A stretch of 64,000 bases of DNA from Rhodothermia bacterium (GTDB lineage Bacteria; Bacteroidota; Rhodothermia; Rhodothermales; JAAAOL01). The notes under the pieces were generated by a model, which saw only the letters and a program-made list of their open reading frames with translations, ran no database searches and was not told where the DNA came from. The position numbers and the translations under genes were made by a program. Location of the stretch: NCBI GenBank assembly GCA_030428385.1, contig JAUIDY010000005.1, forward strand, positions 1-64,000. The letters run 5' to 3'. Positions 15,148 to 24,491 of the stretch are shown here, piece after piece; the stretch's first letter is position 1; the number at the start of each line of letters is the position of its first letter.

Positions 15148-18100
15148 ATGGCAAGCCCTTATTCCATTCGCCCCAACCGCTTCGATCCGACGCCGCCCAG
15201 CGCCGCGCGCCGCGTCAACGAACTCGTCGATGCCATCCGCCAGCGGTGGCGGCGGCGTGCGCTGATGCAGGGCGGGGCACTGACGCTGCTCGTGCTGCTC
15301 GTCGGCATCACGCTGTGGCTGCTGCTGTACACGACGATCCCGACGCCGCCTGCCGTGCGGACCGCCGTGCTGGTGCTGACGGGGGGCGCCACCATCGGGG
15401 CAGCCCTCTGGTACATCGCGCGCCCGCTGATGCAGAAAATCAGCGACCAGCAGATCGCGATGTTCGTTGAAGAAAAGCTGCCGCAACTGGAAGACCGCCT
15501 GAACAGCGCCGTGGAAGTGGGAGACGCGGCGCATCTGGAGGTGGCGCACGACGGGCTGCTTGACCGGCTGGTGGACGACGCAGCGCAGCACGTCCGCCGC
15601 ATCGCGCCTGCGACCGTCATCGACCGGAAGCGCGAGCGGGTGCTGGTGTATGCCGCCGGGGCGTTTTTGCTGCTGTTTCTCGTCTTTGGGTTCTCGGTGA
15701 AAGACAAGCTGGTGATGACCCGCGAGGGCGGGCTCGACTTTGCGGCGCTGGAAGCACAGCGGGCGCTTCTGACGGTGCAACCGGGCAATGTGGAGGTCGA
15801 ACGCGGAGCCTCGCAGGAAGTGATCGTGAACCTGCGCGACGAACCGGATCAGCCGATGGTGTTGGTCTACAAACAAGGTGACAGCGAATGGCAGAAGGTG
15901 GAGATGCCGCGTGGACTGGGCGAAGACGCAGCCTTCTTGCACGAATTCCTCGCTATCCAGCAGCCGATCCAATACTACGTCGAATACGGCGAAGAACGCA
16001 CCGAGCCGTTCGAGATTGTGCTGTATGAGTTTCCCGCCGTCGCGCAAATCGACCTGACGTACCACTTCCCCGACTACACGGGCCTGCTGCCGCGCACCGA
16101 CCACGACACAGGCGACATTCGCGGCATCAAAGGCACCAACGTCACGCTCGACATTCAGGCCACCGGCGCTATCGAGACTGCTGAACTCGTGCTGGACGAT
16201 GAACACACCATCCCGCTGCGCGATGCAGGCGAGGGCAGTTGGCGGGCCGGGATGCAGCTTCAGGAGCCCGGTTTCTACACCGTCCGCCTCACCGACGCCA
16301 AGGGCAAGGAGAACAAGTTTCCCGTTGAGTACATGATCGAGCCGCTGGACGATGAGAAGCCGTTTGTCGTCGTCACTGATCCGCAGCGCGACGTGCGGGC
16401 GAATGCTGTCGAAGAAGTCCTGACCGCTGCCACCGCCGCCGACGACTTCGGCGTGCAAAGCCTGCGGCTTCGCTTCTCCGTCAACGGCGACGCCGAGCAG
16501 GAAATCGACCTGCTGGCGGATCAGGATGTGGTCACCGAGCGCGTGACCGAGGTGGAAGGTGAGCATCTGTTTTACCTCGAAGACTATCCGCTTCAGCCCG
16601 GCGACGTGATTTCGTACTACGTGGAGGCCGCCGACTATTTCCACGAATCGCCCGAAGCCACCGACATGTATTTCATTGAGGTGATTCCGTTCGATCAGGA
16701 CTACCGCCAGCAGGCCAATGCCGGTGGGCAGCAAGGCGGCCAGCAGCAGAGCGGGCTCGTGCTGAGTCAGCAGGACATCATCGCGGCGACGTGGCGGCTC
16801 ATCCGCACCCGCGACGACATGCCCGAAGACGAATACGACGAGGCCCGCATGGCGCTGGTGCAGGCGCAGGCGACGCTGAAGTCAGAGATCGAAGAGCGCA
16901 TCAACTCGACGGCGTTTTCGCTGGAGTTGCGCGGCAACGAGGAGCAGCAGAAAGTCGTGGAGAACCTGCGCCAGGCTACCGTGGAGATGGGCAAGGCCAT
17001 GGCGGAACTGGGCGATGACGAACTGCGCGACGCCCTCACGCCCGAGCGCAAGGCGCTCACGTTTTTGCAGCGCGCCGACGCCCAGAACCGCGAAAACCAG
17101 GTTGCATCGAGTCAAGGCCAGGGTGGCGGTGGGGCCGGGGCTGAGGAACGCATGACGGAACTCATGGACCTCGAACTCGACATCTCGAAGGACAAGTATG
17201 AGACGCAGCAGCAGGCCCAACGGCAGCAGGCGCAGGAGGTGGACGAGACGATGGAGAAGCTGCGCGAACTCGCCCGGCGGCAGGAAAACCTCGCCAACCA
17301 GAACAACCCAGAAAACCTCGAAGGTGAGGAGCGGGAGCGGTTCATCGACAAACTGAAGCGCGACCAGGACGAACTGCGCCGTCAGGCCGAGCAGATCGCG
17401 CAGAATCTCCAGCAGCAGAGCCGCAACCAGCAGCGTCAGCAGGGGCAGCAGGGCAGCCAGCAGCAAAGCGGACAGCCCAGCAGCGAGCAACTGCGCGAGG
17501 CGCAGCAGCAGATGGAGCGCGTCGCCGATGACATGCGCCGCGCAGAAGAAGCGCTCCGCCGCGACGATGTTGAGGAGGCGATGCAGCGCCAGCAACAAGC
17601 CTTGAACCGCATCGAGGACATGCAGCGCGACTTGCAGATGGCGACCGCAGGCGGGGCCCGTCAGCAGGCCGAAGACCTCGCGCAGGAACTCGACGACTTG
17701 CGCCAGCAGGAGCAGCAGATCGCGCGCAACCTGGAGGAAACCGCCCGCGAGGCTCGGCAAAGCGGCCAGATCGACACAGAGGCGCTGGAACAGTTGCGGC
17801 AACAACGCGAGCGCGTGCGCGAAGACGTGCGTGACCTCGACGAAGCTGCCGAGGCGCTCGAAGCGCGGGTGCGCGACGAAGACCCCGAACTGGCTACCGC
17901 CATTCGCGAGGCCCGCAAACAGATGCAGCGCGACCGGCTGGAAGAAGCGCTGGCAGGCTCCGAGCAGGCGCTGGAGCAGGGCTGGCTCGACCGCGCCGAA
18001 CGCCTCGAAGGAGCCATCATGAACGCCTTCGACAACCTCGACACGATGCGCCGCTCGCTCGAAAGCAGCGCCCCGATGGGCGACGACGAACGCCTCGCTG

Positions 18101-18648
18101 ATGCCCTCAACGAGGTGCGCGCGCTACAACGGCAGTTGGAGGAAGCCCAGCGCGGGGCGCAACAGAGCCCGCAAGGCGAACAGCAAGGGCAGCAGCCCGG
18201 GCAGCAACAGGGACAGCCGCAAGGTGAGCAATCGGGCGAGCAACAAGGCCAACAGCAGGGCGAGCAACAGGGGCAGCAAGGCGGCAATGCACAGGGACGC
18301 GCCGACGCCGCGCGGCAGCAGCGCCAACTCAACGAAGCCCGGCAGACCCTCGAACGCCTGCAGCGCGAACTGGGCGGCAACCGCGCCCTCCAACGCCCGA
18401 TGCAGGAATTGCAGTCTGGCCTCGCCCGCGCCGACCACACCGGCATCTTGCTGGATGAGGAAGGCGGCAAGGAATTCTTCGACCGCAACATTTTCACCGC
18501 GCTCTCCCAACTCGAAACCGAACTGGCCCGCCAACTCGATCAGATCGAACTGGAGAAAAAACTCTTCGGTGGCCGCCGCACCGACGTTCCCGCCGAGTAC
18601 CGCACCCTCGTGGAGCAGTACTACGAAGCCCTCTCGCGTGGGAATTGA
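15148..18648 (+). CDS. DUF4175 family membrane protein with long Gln-rich coiled coil
   Basis: An 1166-residue protein. Three membrane segments (about 44-64, 73-92 and 168-186) precede an extracytoplasmic beta-rich region (about 200-510) and a long helical region (about 545-1160) rich in Gln, Glu and Arg, with runs of QGQQxGQQ around residues 1010-1050 and 750-780. This order matches DUF4175 proteins, which are the last gene of many MoxR-DUF58-BatA clusters. The coiled coil suggests a scaffold or tether; no catalytic motif is visible. It ends the cluster that begins at 6804. Confidence 0.85.
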   Translation: MASPYSIRPNRFDPTPPSAARRVNELVDAIRQRWRRRALMQGGALTLLVLLVGITLWLLLYTTIPTPPAVRTAVLVLTGGATIGAALWYIARPLMQKISDQQIAMFVEEKLPQLEDRLNSAVEVGDAAHLEVAHDGLLDRLVDDAAQHVRRIAPATVIDRKRERVLVYAAGAFLLLFLVFGFSVKDKLVMTREGGLDFAALEAQRALLTVQPGNVEVERGASQEVIVNLRDEPDQPMVLVYKQGDSEWQKVEMPRGLGEDAAFLHEFLAIQQPIQYYVEYGEERTEPFEIVLYEFPAVAQIDLTYHFPDYTGLLPRTDHDTGDIRGIKGTNVTLDIQATGAIETAELVLDDEHTIPLRDAGEGSWRAGMQLQEPGFYTVRLTDAKGKENKFPVEYMIEPLDDEKPFVVVTDPQRDVRANAVEEVLTAATAADDFGVQSLRLRFSVNGDAEQEIDLLADQDVVTERVTEVEGEHLFYLEDYPLQPGDVISYYVEAADYFHESPEATDMYFIEVIPFDQDYRQQANAGGQQGGQQQSGLVLSQQDIIAATWRLIRTRDDMPEDEYDEARMALVQAQATLKSEIEERINSTAFSLELRGNEEQQKVVENLRQATVEMGKAMAELGDDELRDALTPERKALTFLQRADAQNRENQVASSQGQGGGGAGAEERMTELMDLELDISKDKYETQQQAQRQQAQEVDETMEKLRELARRQENLANQNNPENLEGEERERFIDKLKRDQDELRRQAEQIAQNLQQQSRNQQRQQGQQGSQQQSGQPSSEQLREAQQQMERVADDMRRAEEALRRDDVEEAMQRQQQALNRIEDMQRDLQMATAGGARQQAEDLAQELDDLRQQEQQIARNLEETAREARQSGQIDTEALEQLRQQRERVREDVRDLDEAAEALEARVRDEDPELATAIREARKQMQRDRLEEALAGSEQALEQGWLDRAERLEGAIMNAFDNLDTMRRSLESSAPMGDDERLADALNEVRALQRQLEEAQRGAQQSPQGEQQGQQPGQQQGQPQGEQSGEQQGQQQGEQQGQQGGNAQGRADAARQQRQLNEARQTLERLQRELGGNRALQRPMQELQSGLARADHTGILLDEEGGKEFFDRNIFTALSQLETELARQLDQIELEKKLFGGRRTDVPAEYRTLVEQYYEALSRGN

Positions 18649-18695
18649 GAGCGAAAAAAGCTTAAGCGGTCGTTTTTTCTCCAGCCTTCTTTCTT

Positions 18696-18782
18696 GTCAT
18701 CTCGAACGTATGTGAGAGATCTCCCACGTTTGCGCTATTTTATGCGTGGGAGATCTCTCCTCATTTCATTCGTCGAGATGAC
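18696..18782. repeat. GTCATCTCG...CGAGATGAC palindromic element
   Basis: An 87-bp element with outer ends GTCATCTCG and CGAGATGAC and a strong inner hairpin GAGATCTCCCACG/CGTGGGAGATCTC. The inner stem is 13 bp. It may act as a bidirectional structural terminator after the DUF4175 gene, though no T-run follows the stem. The closest relative in the window is at 60904-61020. Confidence 0.8.
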
Positions 18783-18797
18783 ACGTTGCGTTTTTAA

Positions 18798-19949
18798 ATG
18801 CCTAACCCTGTACAAGTCGGAATCGAAGTCCACGAACGCTGGATGCAGCAGTGCCTGACGCTCGCAGCACGCGGGGCAGGGCACGCCAGCCCGAATCCGA
18901 TGGTGGGAGCCGTGCTCGTGGCACCCGGTGAGACGGTGCTGGGTGTGGGCTGGCACGAAGCCTACGGGCAACCCCACGCCGAGCCCAATGCCATCAACGC
19001 GGCGCTGGAAGCGTATGGCGCTGAGGCGGTGCGCACGGCGACGCTGTATGTCAACCTGGAGCCGTGCAGCCACCACGGCAAAACGCCGCCCTGCGCCGAT
19101 TACATCCTCAAGCACGGTATTCCCCGTGTGGTGGTGGGCATGACGGATCCGTTTTCCAAGGTGGCGGGTCGCGGGATTCAGCGGTTGCACGATCGAGGCA
19201 TTGAGGTCATCACGGGCGTGTTGGAAAAGCAATGCCGCCGGTTCAACGAGGCATTTGTGCATCACGTCAAGACGGGCCGCCCACTCGTTACGTTGAAGAT
19301 GGCACAGACGCTGGATGGGCACCTCGCCACCACCACGGGCGATTCACGCTGGGTGTCGGGGTTGGAGGCGCGGACCCTCGTGCACCAGTGGCGCTCCGAA
19401 CTTGATGGCGTGTTGGTGGGACACGGTACGGCTCAGACCGATGATCCGGCACTCACGGTGCGTCATGTGGAGGGGCGGCAGCCCGTGCGTATGGTGCTGG
19501 ACCGCGAAGGCATCCTTTCGCCCAGCCTTCAGCTTTTCACCGATGCGGATGCGGCGCAGACGGTGGCTGTTGTCGGGCCGTATGTCCGGCCTGCGTATAC
19601 CTACCCATTACAACGAGCCGGTGGGCGCGTGTGGCAGGTGCCCGAGCGCGACGGCCATCTCGATTTGGAGGTGCTGCTGGATCGGCTTGGCAAAGAAGGC
19701 GGCGTGGAAAACCGCCCGATGCAGTCGCTGCTCGTGGAGGCGGGGCCGGGGTTGGCGACGGCCTTGTTCAAACAGGGGCTGGTCGATCGTTTTTTTCTGT
19801 TCGTTGCGCCCAAGCTCATTGGCGCAGGCGTGCCTACGTTGCACACGCTGGGCATCGAACGAATGGCCGACGCCCACACGTTTGCGGAACACGGATGGGA
19901 AATGTGTGGGAAAGATCTACTTTTTCGAGGGTATCGACATACGGTTTAA
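18798..19949 (+). CDS. ribD: Bifunctional riboflavin biosynthesis deaminase/reductase RibD
   Basis: A 383-residue two-domain enzyme of riboflavin synthesis. The N-terminal cytidine-deaminase-like domain (to about 150) carries the zinc site: HAEPNAI near residue 59 and EPCSHHGKTPPC near 92-103. The C-terminal reductase domain begins RPLVTLKMAQTLDGHLAT and includes TGDSRWVSG and GVLVGHGTAQTDDPALTVR, then LLVEAGPGLATALF. It deaminates the pyrimidine product of GTP cyclohydrolase II and reduces its ribosyl chain with NADPH. Length is typical. It converges, with two bases between stop codons, on a reverse-strand gene; ribE lies 1.8 kb away. Confidence 0.97.
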   Translation: MPNPVQVGIEVHERWMQQCLTLAARGAGHASPNPMVGAVLVAPGETVLGVGWHEAYGQPHAEPNAINAALEAYGAEAVRTATLYVNLEPCSHHGKTPPCADYILKHGIPRVVVGMTDPFSKVAGRGIQRLHDRGIEVITGVLEKQCRRFNEAFVHHVKTGRPLVTLKMAQTLDGHLATTTGDSRWVSGLEARTLVHQWRSELDGVLVGHGTAQTDDPALTVRHVEGRQPVRMVLDREGILSPSLQLFTDADAAQTVAVVGPYVRPAYTYPLQRAGGRVWQVPERDGHLDLEVLLDRLGKEGGVENRPMQSLLVEAGPGLATALFKQGLVDRFFLFVAPKLIGAGVPTLHTLGIERMADAHTFAEHGWEMCGKDLLFRGYRHTV

Positions 19950-19951
19950 CG

Positions 19952-21439
19952 TCACCACACCACCAACGCACGTGTCATCTGAGCGGCATCGGTTTGCAGG
20001 TGGCTGTAGTACACACCGGCTGGGAGGTTTTCGGCACGCCACGTCACGGCATGATCGCCTGCGGGTTGCCACCCGGTCTGTACCGTGTCGACGCGTTGGC
20101 CGAGGCTGTTGTACACCGAAAGCACCACGTGGGCCGGGTGAGCCAGGGCATACCGAAGGGTGGTGGCATGGTGGAACGGATTAGGCAGATTGGGTTGCAA
20201 CTTTACGCCGGGATGTGCGGGAAGAACCGGGCGGTTCACGCCCGTCTCGGTTTCAGTGACGTTGAGGAATAAAAGGTCGTCGCCGTTGGGGTAGCCGGGC
20301 GTGTTGGCGCGCATCGCGAAATACAGATCCAGCCGCCCGTCCGCATTGAAATCGACGATTTCAACGCCCAACCCCGCGCCGGACACCGTGCGCCCCAGTA
20401 CCGCCGTTGTCGCGTTCGTGAAAACGCCCGTGCCATCATTGAGTAAAACGTGGGAGGCTCCGATGTTGACAACCACAAGGTCGAGATCACCGTCCAGGTC
20501 GAGGTCGCCGAACTTGCCGTCGAGTGTTTGCTGTTGGTCGGGCGGAAGGCGCGAGGCCGTTTCATCGGAGAAGTTGCCGGTGCCGTCGTTGATGTAGAGG
20601 CGGTTTTGTGGATTTTGCGAAGCGCCGAGAAACTGTACGTTAGAGAGGAACAGGTCGAGGTCGCCATCGCCGTCTACATCGGCGGGTGTCACCTTGCGTG
20701 TTTCCATCGTGACGCCCTTGAGCAGCCGGTTCGAGGCATCGGTAAAATGCCCGGTGCCGTCGTTCAGGTAAAAGCCGTTGATTTCTTCGTTGCCCGCAAT
20801 GAGGTCGAGGTCACCATCGCCGTCCATGTCGGCCAGTTCCACGTCCTGGTTGGTGTGATTTTCCACGGGCATGCGGGCGGCGGTTTCATCGGTGAAGGAG
20901 CCCGCACCGTCGTTGATCAAGATCACATCTTGCCCCGCGTTGCCGATGATGAGGTCCAGTGCACCATCGCCCGTCAGGTCGGCAGCCACGAGGGCGTTGG
21001 CTTCGCTGTCGGGAAGCTGGCTGGCGATGCGGACCAGCGTACCGTTGTCCTGCTGTTGATAATATTCGTGCACATTGCTGCGGCCCAGCCCCACGTCGTC
21101 TTCGCTGACAAAGATCACGTCCACATCGCCGTCGCCGTCAAAGTCCGCCGCCGCGATGTCTTCGGTGTCGTGAACGGGGTTGGCAGGCGGGATCTGGTTC
21201 GAGGCCTCGGTGAATCGCCCGGTGCCGTCGTTGAGCAGCAGCTTGTTGCGCTGAAACTCGCCCGCGACAAACAAGTCGAGGTCGCCATCGCCGTCAAAGT
21301 CGACGGCTTCCACATCCATGCTGTTCTGGATGGCGCTAAACGGCAGATGGGTGGACGTGACATCCTCAAAGCGGGGCTGGGCGTGGAGTGCGCAGGGCAG
21401 CAAAAGCGCAAGCCAGACAAGAGCAACAGGGCGGAGCAT
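19952..21439 (-). CDS. Secreted FG-GAP/VCBS repeat protein with T9SS sorting domain
   Basis: The 495-residue protein has a signal peptide (LRPVALVWLALLLPCALHAQ) and then seven or so FG-GAP/VCBS repeats, each with a calcium-loop-like DFDGDGDLDLF motif followed by LLNDGTGxFT. This is a beta-propeller of the integrin alpha type. The last 85 residues are a T9SS sorting module: LPNPFHHATTLRYAL, VYNSLGQRV, LPAGVYYSHL. The protein is therefore expected at the cell surface or outside. The frame extends upstream to 21520, but the signal peptide marks ATG 21439 as the start. Confidence 0.93.
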   Translation of the reverse strand: MLRPVALVWLALLLPCALHAQPRFEDVTSTHLPFSAIQNSMDVEAVDFDGDGDLDLFVAGEFQRNKLLLNDGTGRFTEASNQIPPANPVHDTEDIAAADFDGDGDVDVIFVSEDDVGLGRSNVHEYYQQQDNGTLVRIASQLPDSEANALVAADLTGDGALDLIIGNAGQDVILINDGAGSFTDETAARMPVENHTNQDVELADMDGDGDLDLIAGNEEINGFYLNDGTGHFTDASNRLLKGVTMETRKVTPADVDGDGDLDLFLSNVQFLGASQNPQNRLYINDGTGNFSDETASRLPPDQQQTLDGKFGDLDLDGDLDLVVVNIGASHVLLNDGTGVFTNATTAVLGRTVSGAGLGVEIVDFNADGRLDLYFAMRANTPGYPNGDDLLFLNVTETETGVNRPVLPAHPGVKLQPNLPNPFHHATTLRYALAHPAHVVLSVYNSLGQRVDTVQTGWQPAGDHAVTWRAENLPAGVYYSHLQTDAAQMTRALVVW

Positions 21440-21759
21440 GGGTTCAAGAACAGGCACAAACAAACGCGGACCCTTCAAGATGACCCACGGACTATTGCCA
21501 TGCGCAGACAACGACGCCAACGGTCAGAATGGCGGGGCAGATGCTTCCGAAATTGTGCTGAAACGTTTCCCTAGACGGCTAAGGGAAGAGGGGAGAAGGA
21601 TGGGGAAAGCGAATTGGTTTGGCCATTACACCAAAGGGGGCACGCCCTGTGATGACCCGATCAGAGATGCCACCACCAACAGCAGACACCTTCTGCCTTG
21701 AACCTGAAGCCCCATCTGGGGTAGAAGCCGACCCTTCGAACCACAGAGCCGATCTCTTT

Positions 21760-22386
21760 ATGTTTACTGGCATTATCAAAGACGTGGGGCGGATTGCCCA
21801 CATCGAAGATCTGGGAGGCGGCAAGCGCCTCACGATTGAAGCCGCCTTTGCCGCGGCGCTGGAGCCCGATGAAAGCGTGGCGATCAACGGCGCCTGCCAG
21901 ACAGTGGTGGCCGTAGGCGAGGGAACGTTCGACGTGGTGACCATCGAGGAGACGCTGCGCAAGACCACCTTCGGCGAACTCACCGTGGGCACGGCGGTGA
22001 ATCTGGAGCGGGCCATGCAGCCGAACGGCCGCTTCGATGGGCACTTCGTGATGGGGCATGTTGATGCGACGGGTTCCGTTGTGGAAATAACCAAAGAGCA
22101 AACCAATTGGCTCTATCGCATCCAGTTCGAGGCCGACTTTATGTCGTATCTCATTCCTGTGGGCTCCATCACCGTAGACGGCATCAGCCTGACGGTGGCG
22201 CGGCTCAATGGCAATACGTTCACCGTGGCAATCATTCCGCACACCTTCGATCATACAAATGTGCAAACGTGGAAAGTGGGCACACGGGTGAACCTGGAGT
22301 TCGACATGATCGGTAAATATGTGGTCCGCTGGCTCGAACAGCGGGTGCCGCTGTCGCAAGATCCGGCCCGGTTCCTTTCTGGATAA
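21760..22386 (+). CDS. ribE: Riboflavin synthase, alpha chain
   Basis: A 208-residue protein starting with the canonical MFTGII at ATG 21760; the frame is open further upstream but without conservation. Two lumazine-binding barrels are seen: the first with DESVAINGACQTVV and GRFDGHFVMGHVD, the second with SYLIPVGSITVDGISLTVA and a TNVQTWKVGTRVNLEFD end. The enzyme dismutates two molecules of 6,7-dimethyl-8-ribityllumazine to riboflavin. I looked upstream for an FMN riboswitch and saw none. A hairpin followed by a T-run lies just after the stop. Confidence 0.96.
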   Translation: MFTGIIKDVGRIAHIEDLGGGKRLTIEAAFAAALEPDESVAINGACQTVVAVGEGTFDVVTIEETLRKTTFGELTVGTAVNLERAMQPNGRFDGHFVMGHVDATGSVVEITKEQTNWLYRIQFEADFMSYLIPVGSITVDGISLTVARLNGNTFTVAIIPHTFDHTNVQTWKVGTRVNLEFDMIGKYVVRWLEQRVPLSQDPARFLSG

Positions 22387-22402
22387 CAGCCGTCGTCAGC
22401 GG

Positions 22403-22433
22403 GGTGGTTGTGGGTGATCCACCATCTTTTTTT
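22403..22433 (+). terminator. Possible terminator after ribE
   Basis: GGTGG at 22403-22407 pairs with CCACC at 22419-22423 around an 11-nt loop, and seven T follow at 22427-22433. The stem is short, so the call is moderate. Confidence 0.45.
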
Positions 22434-22471
22434 GAAAAGGCTGGCCTCCTTATGGTTTTTTTGGCGCGAGG

Positions 22472-22498
22472 ATAGGTGTGCACGTTGGGTGCACCTAT
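22472..22498. promoter_or_regulatory. 27-bp inverted repeat upstream of the hydrolase gene
   Basis: ATAGGTGTGCAC faces GGTGCACCTAT with a short centre. It is 28 bp ahead of the ATG at 22526, where an operator or a leader hairpin could sit. No regulator gene is next to it. Confidence 0.45.
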
Positions 22499-22525
22499 AC
22501 TTTTCAACGCTAAACGGCACCTCTC

Positions 22526-23527
22526 ATGGCAACTCCTGTTCAGCCCGGCCTTCATCAGGGAGGCGGATACAGCGTACGCATCGGCAACGATGGCTCCATC
22601 CTCGTCAAGCCCGGCGATATGCTCAGCAAGTACTCGATGGCCATCCACGGCAATTTTAACCACCTCAATGAGTACGGACGCAAAAATGCGGCGGGGCAGG
22701 TTGTCCCCGTCGAAAACGTCAACCTGATTATTGCAGGCGAGACGTTGTATTACCTGCCCCTCGTCAAGGACAATCCGGGCGAGCAGCCCGGTGGCGGCAA
22801 GGGTCCCCGGCCCATTTTTTATATCGGCATTGACGGTACTGGGCCGGCCGGGGACGAATACGACGAAAACATGAAAAACAGCTTCATCAACCGCCTGAAC
22901 AACAACTGGATTTATGGCAAGGTCAACAAGTATTACCGGGGGCCGACGTTGTTGGGGCGCGAGACCTATGGCATCGCGATGGTGGCGTTTACGTATCTGT
23001 ATACCCAACTGAAGATGCATCCGGGCGCGGCCATTTGCCTGGCCGGACACAGCCGGGGCGGGGCCGCTGCCATTGAGGTGGCCTACCAGTTGCAACGCGC
23101 TAACATTGAGGTGGATTGCATGCTCCTGTTCGATGCCGTGGACCGGAGCGATACCGTAGACAGCTACGTCATCCCTAAAAACGTCAAGGTGGTGTATCAT
23201 GCCTTGCGCAACCGCTGGGCGATGTCACGCCTGTCGTTTGGCAACTGTGGAAAGAAGGTGGAGAATTCCGCCACCGATTATTACGAACAACATTTCTGGT
23301 GTACCCATACGGCGGTGGGCGGGGTGCCGTGGACCAAGCGCGACAACTCGGCGCTTCCCGTTCCACATCCATCACCCTACATCCAGGAGCCGGGCGAACT
23401 CCTTGCGACCCGCGTAACGCTCAAGCAGGACAAAGACGGCTCGGCGCTCGTATGGGCATGGATGTACCCGCGCATCATCAACACCTTGATCACGATTCAG
23501 CATGCACAACGTGCAGCAGCAGCGTGA
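22526..23527 (+). CDS. LysM-like plus alpha/beta hydrolase protein
   Basis: A 333-residue protein without a signal peptide. Residues 12-80 look like one LysM unit: ILVKPGDMLSKYSMAIHGN, then NVNLIIAGETLYYLP. Residues 90-330 resemble a serine hydrolase: FYIGIDGTGPAGDEYDEN is an oxyanion-type loop, GHSRGGAAA carries the nucleophile (GxSxG), LLFDAVDRSD offers the acidic residue and WCTHTAVGG the candidate histidine. The hydrolase part recalls DUF2235/Tle-type lipases. A peptidoglycan-binding unit fused to a lipase-like domain without signal peptide is the build of some secreted effectors. No secretion or immunity genes are next to it, so this is inference. Confidence 0.65.
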   Translation: MATPVQPGLHQGGGYSVRIGNDGSILVKPGDMLSKYSMAIHGNFNHLNEYGRKNAAGQVVPVENVNLIIAGETLYYLPLVKDNPGEQPGGGKGPRPIFYIGIDGTGPAGDEYDENMKNSFINRLNNNWIYGKVNKYYRGPTLLGRETYGIAMVAFTYLYTQLKMHPGAAICLAGHSRGGAAAIEVAYQLQRANIEVDCMLLFDAVDRSDTVDSYVIPKNVKVVYHALRNRWAMSRLSFGNCGKKVENSATDYYEQHFWCTHTAVGGVPWTKRDNSALPVPHPSPYIQEPGELLATRVTLKQDKDGSALVWAWMYPRIINTLITIQHAQRAAAA

Positions 23528-23754
23528 GTAGATGGCGCAGCGGTATTTCCACCGCCTATTAGGCCGCGACTACTTCCTGCAACCCCCGCCCAACTACCCC
23601 AAACAGTAGGGTTTATGCGGGTGCGATGAACGGATGGCAGATTTACGGTAAAGCCAGCGAGACGTGCGAAACAAGCCGGAAAAGGGATCGCTTAAGGGGG
23701 TCGCTTCTGCGATGCAGGAGCTTCCCTCATGTTAGTCACCAAACGGACATTACC

Positions 23755-23847
23755 ATGCGCGCACGTATGCTAGACATCGCTGCGACGGGGTTGGTTACCG
23801 CCGCTGCTGCGAGTTACGTCGCCTTTGTGTATTACATCAGCCAGTAG
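23755..23847 (+). CDS. Possible 30-residue single-span membrane peptide
   Basis: A short frame starting ATGCGCGCACGTATG encodes MRARML followed by a hydrophobic stretch (DIAATGLVTAAAASYVAFVY) that could span the membrane once. A strong terminator starts about 35 bp after the stop. No Shine-Dalgarno is evident. It may be a real small protein or chance. Confidence 0.35.
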   Translation: MRARMLDIAATGLVTAAAASYVAFVYYISQ

Positions 23848-23880
23848 CTATCCGCTACTTCCATCTTCATGCAAAAGGAA

Positions 23881-23921
23881 ACGGGACCGGGCCTTCAGGG
23901 TATCCGGTCCCGTTTTTTGTG
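23881..23921 (+). terminator. Rho-independent terminator
   Basis: AACGGGACCGG and CCGGTCCCGTT form a 10-11 bp GC-rich stem around a short loop, followed by TTTTTT. It ends the transcript that includes the small peptide frame and lies about 20 bp before the next gene's start. Confidence 0.85.
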
Positions 23922-23940
23922 TCCTCCTCGGAACTGCATC

Positions 23941-24396
23941 ATGACGCCTTCGCCTGCCGACGTTGAACACTACCTGCACACCCACATTCCCGTCTCCGAG
24001 GCCATCGGGGTGCGGGTGGCCAGCCTCGATGCCCCGGGCGTACGCCTCACGGCTCCGCTGGCACCCAACCTGAACCACCGGGGCACGGCGTTTGGGGGGA
24101 GCATCGCCACGCTGGCGATTCTGTCGGCGTGGACGCTTATACACACGCGGATGCGTAGCGAAGGCATTTCGTGCCGCCTCGTCATCCGCCGCAATGCGAT
24201 GGAATATGACCGCCCCGTGGATGGGGCGTTTGAAGCCGTCTGTGCACCACCGTCGGACGATGACTGGGCGCGATTTATGGAGATGTATATCCGCAAAGGC
24301 AAAAGTCGCCTCACCCTCACCGCCGACGTACGTGTCACCGGTGCCGCCGAAGCCGCCGCGACGTTTGAGGGCACGTTTGTGGCGTTGGCGGTGTAA
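23941..24396 (+). CDS. YiiD C-terminal-type thioesterase (hotdog) protein
   Basis: A 151-residue protein with a hotdog pattern: VSEAIGVRVASLDAPGVRL, APLAPNLNHRGTAFGGSIAT and later LVIRRNAMEYDRPVDG. NLNHRGTAFGGS is the hallmark of the thioesterase domain found at the C-terminus of YiiD-like proteins, where Asn/His/Gly bind the acyl thioester. The acyl substrate is unknown. The ATG at 23941 is preferred to an upstream ATG at 23869, because the latter would place the terminator inside the gene. Confidence 0.82.
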   Translation: MTPSPADVEHYLHTHIPVSEAIGVRVASLDAPGVRLTAPLAPNLNHRGTAFGGSIATLAILSAWTLIHTRMRSEGISCRLVIRRNAMEYDRPVDGAFEAVCAPPSDDDWARFMEMYIRKGKSRLTLTADVRVTGAAEAAATFEGTFVALAV

Positions 24397-24405
24397 GTAC
24401 TATGC

Positions 24406-24476
24406 GTCATCGCGAGGAGCCGAAGGCGACGTGGCGAGCTCACCCCGTTGAAAAGCACCGTTGGGCTCATGAGGAC
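24406..24476. repeat. Degraded GTCATCGCGAGGAGC element
   Basis: It opens GTCATCGCGAGGAGC, then GACGTGGCGAGCTCACCCCG, like the elements at 50701 and 54654, but the right half is decayed (ending GGGCTCATGAGGAC). It lies between two convergent genes. Confidence 0.6.
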
Positions 24477-24491
24477 GAAAAACAAGAGGAG

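Noticed and set aside
15142-16734. 530-codon reverse-strand frame opposite the DUF4175 gene
   Set aside because: It is antisense to a well-supported gene, His/Arg-rich without domains, and is a by-product of GC-rich codon use.
16700-18300. Gln-rich part of the DUF4175 gene as tandem repeat DNA
   Set aside because: Codons vary between units; it is low-complexity protein sequence, not a DNA repeat.
20450-21574. 374-codon forward frame opposite the FG-GAP protein
   Set aside because: Its Val/Glu-rich repeats are the mirror of the DGDGDLD repeats on the other strand.
21521-21759. FMN riboswitch upstream of ribE
   Set aside because: I looked for the conserved RFN blocks and pairing and did not see them here or before ribD.
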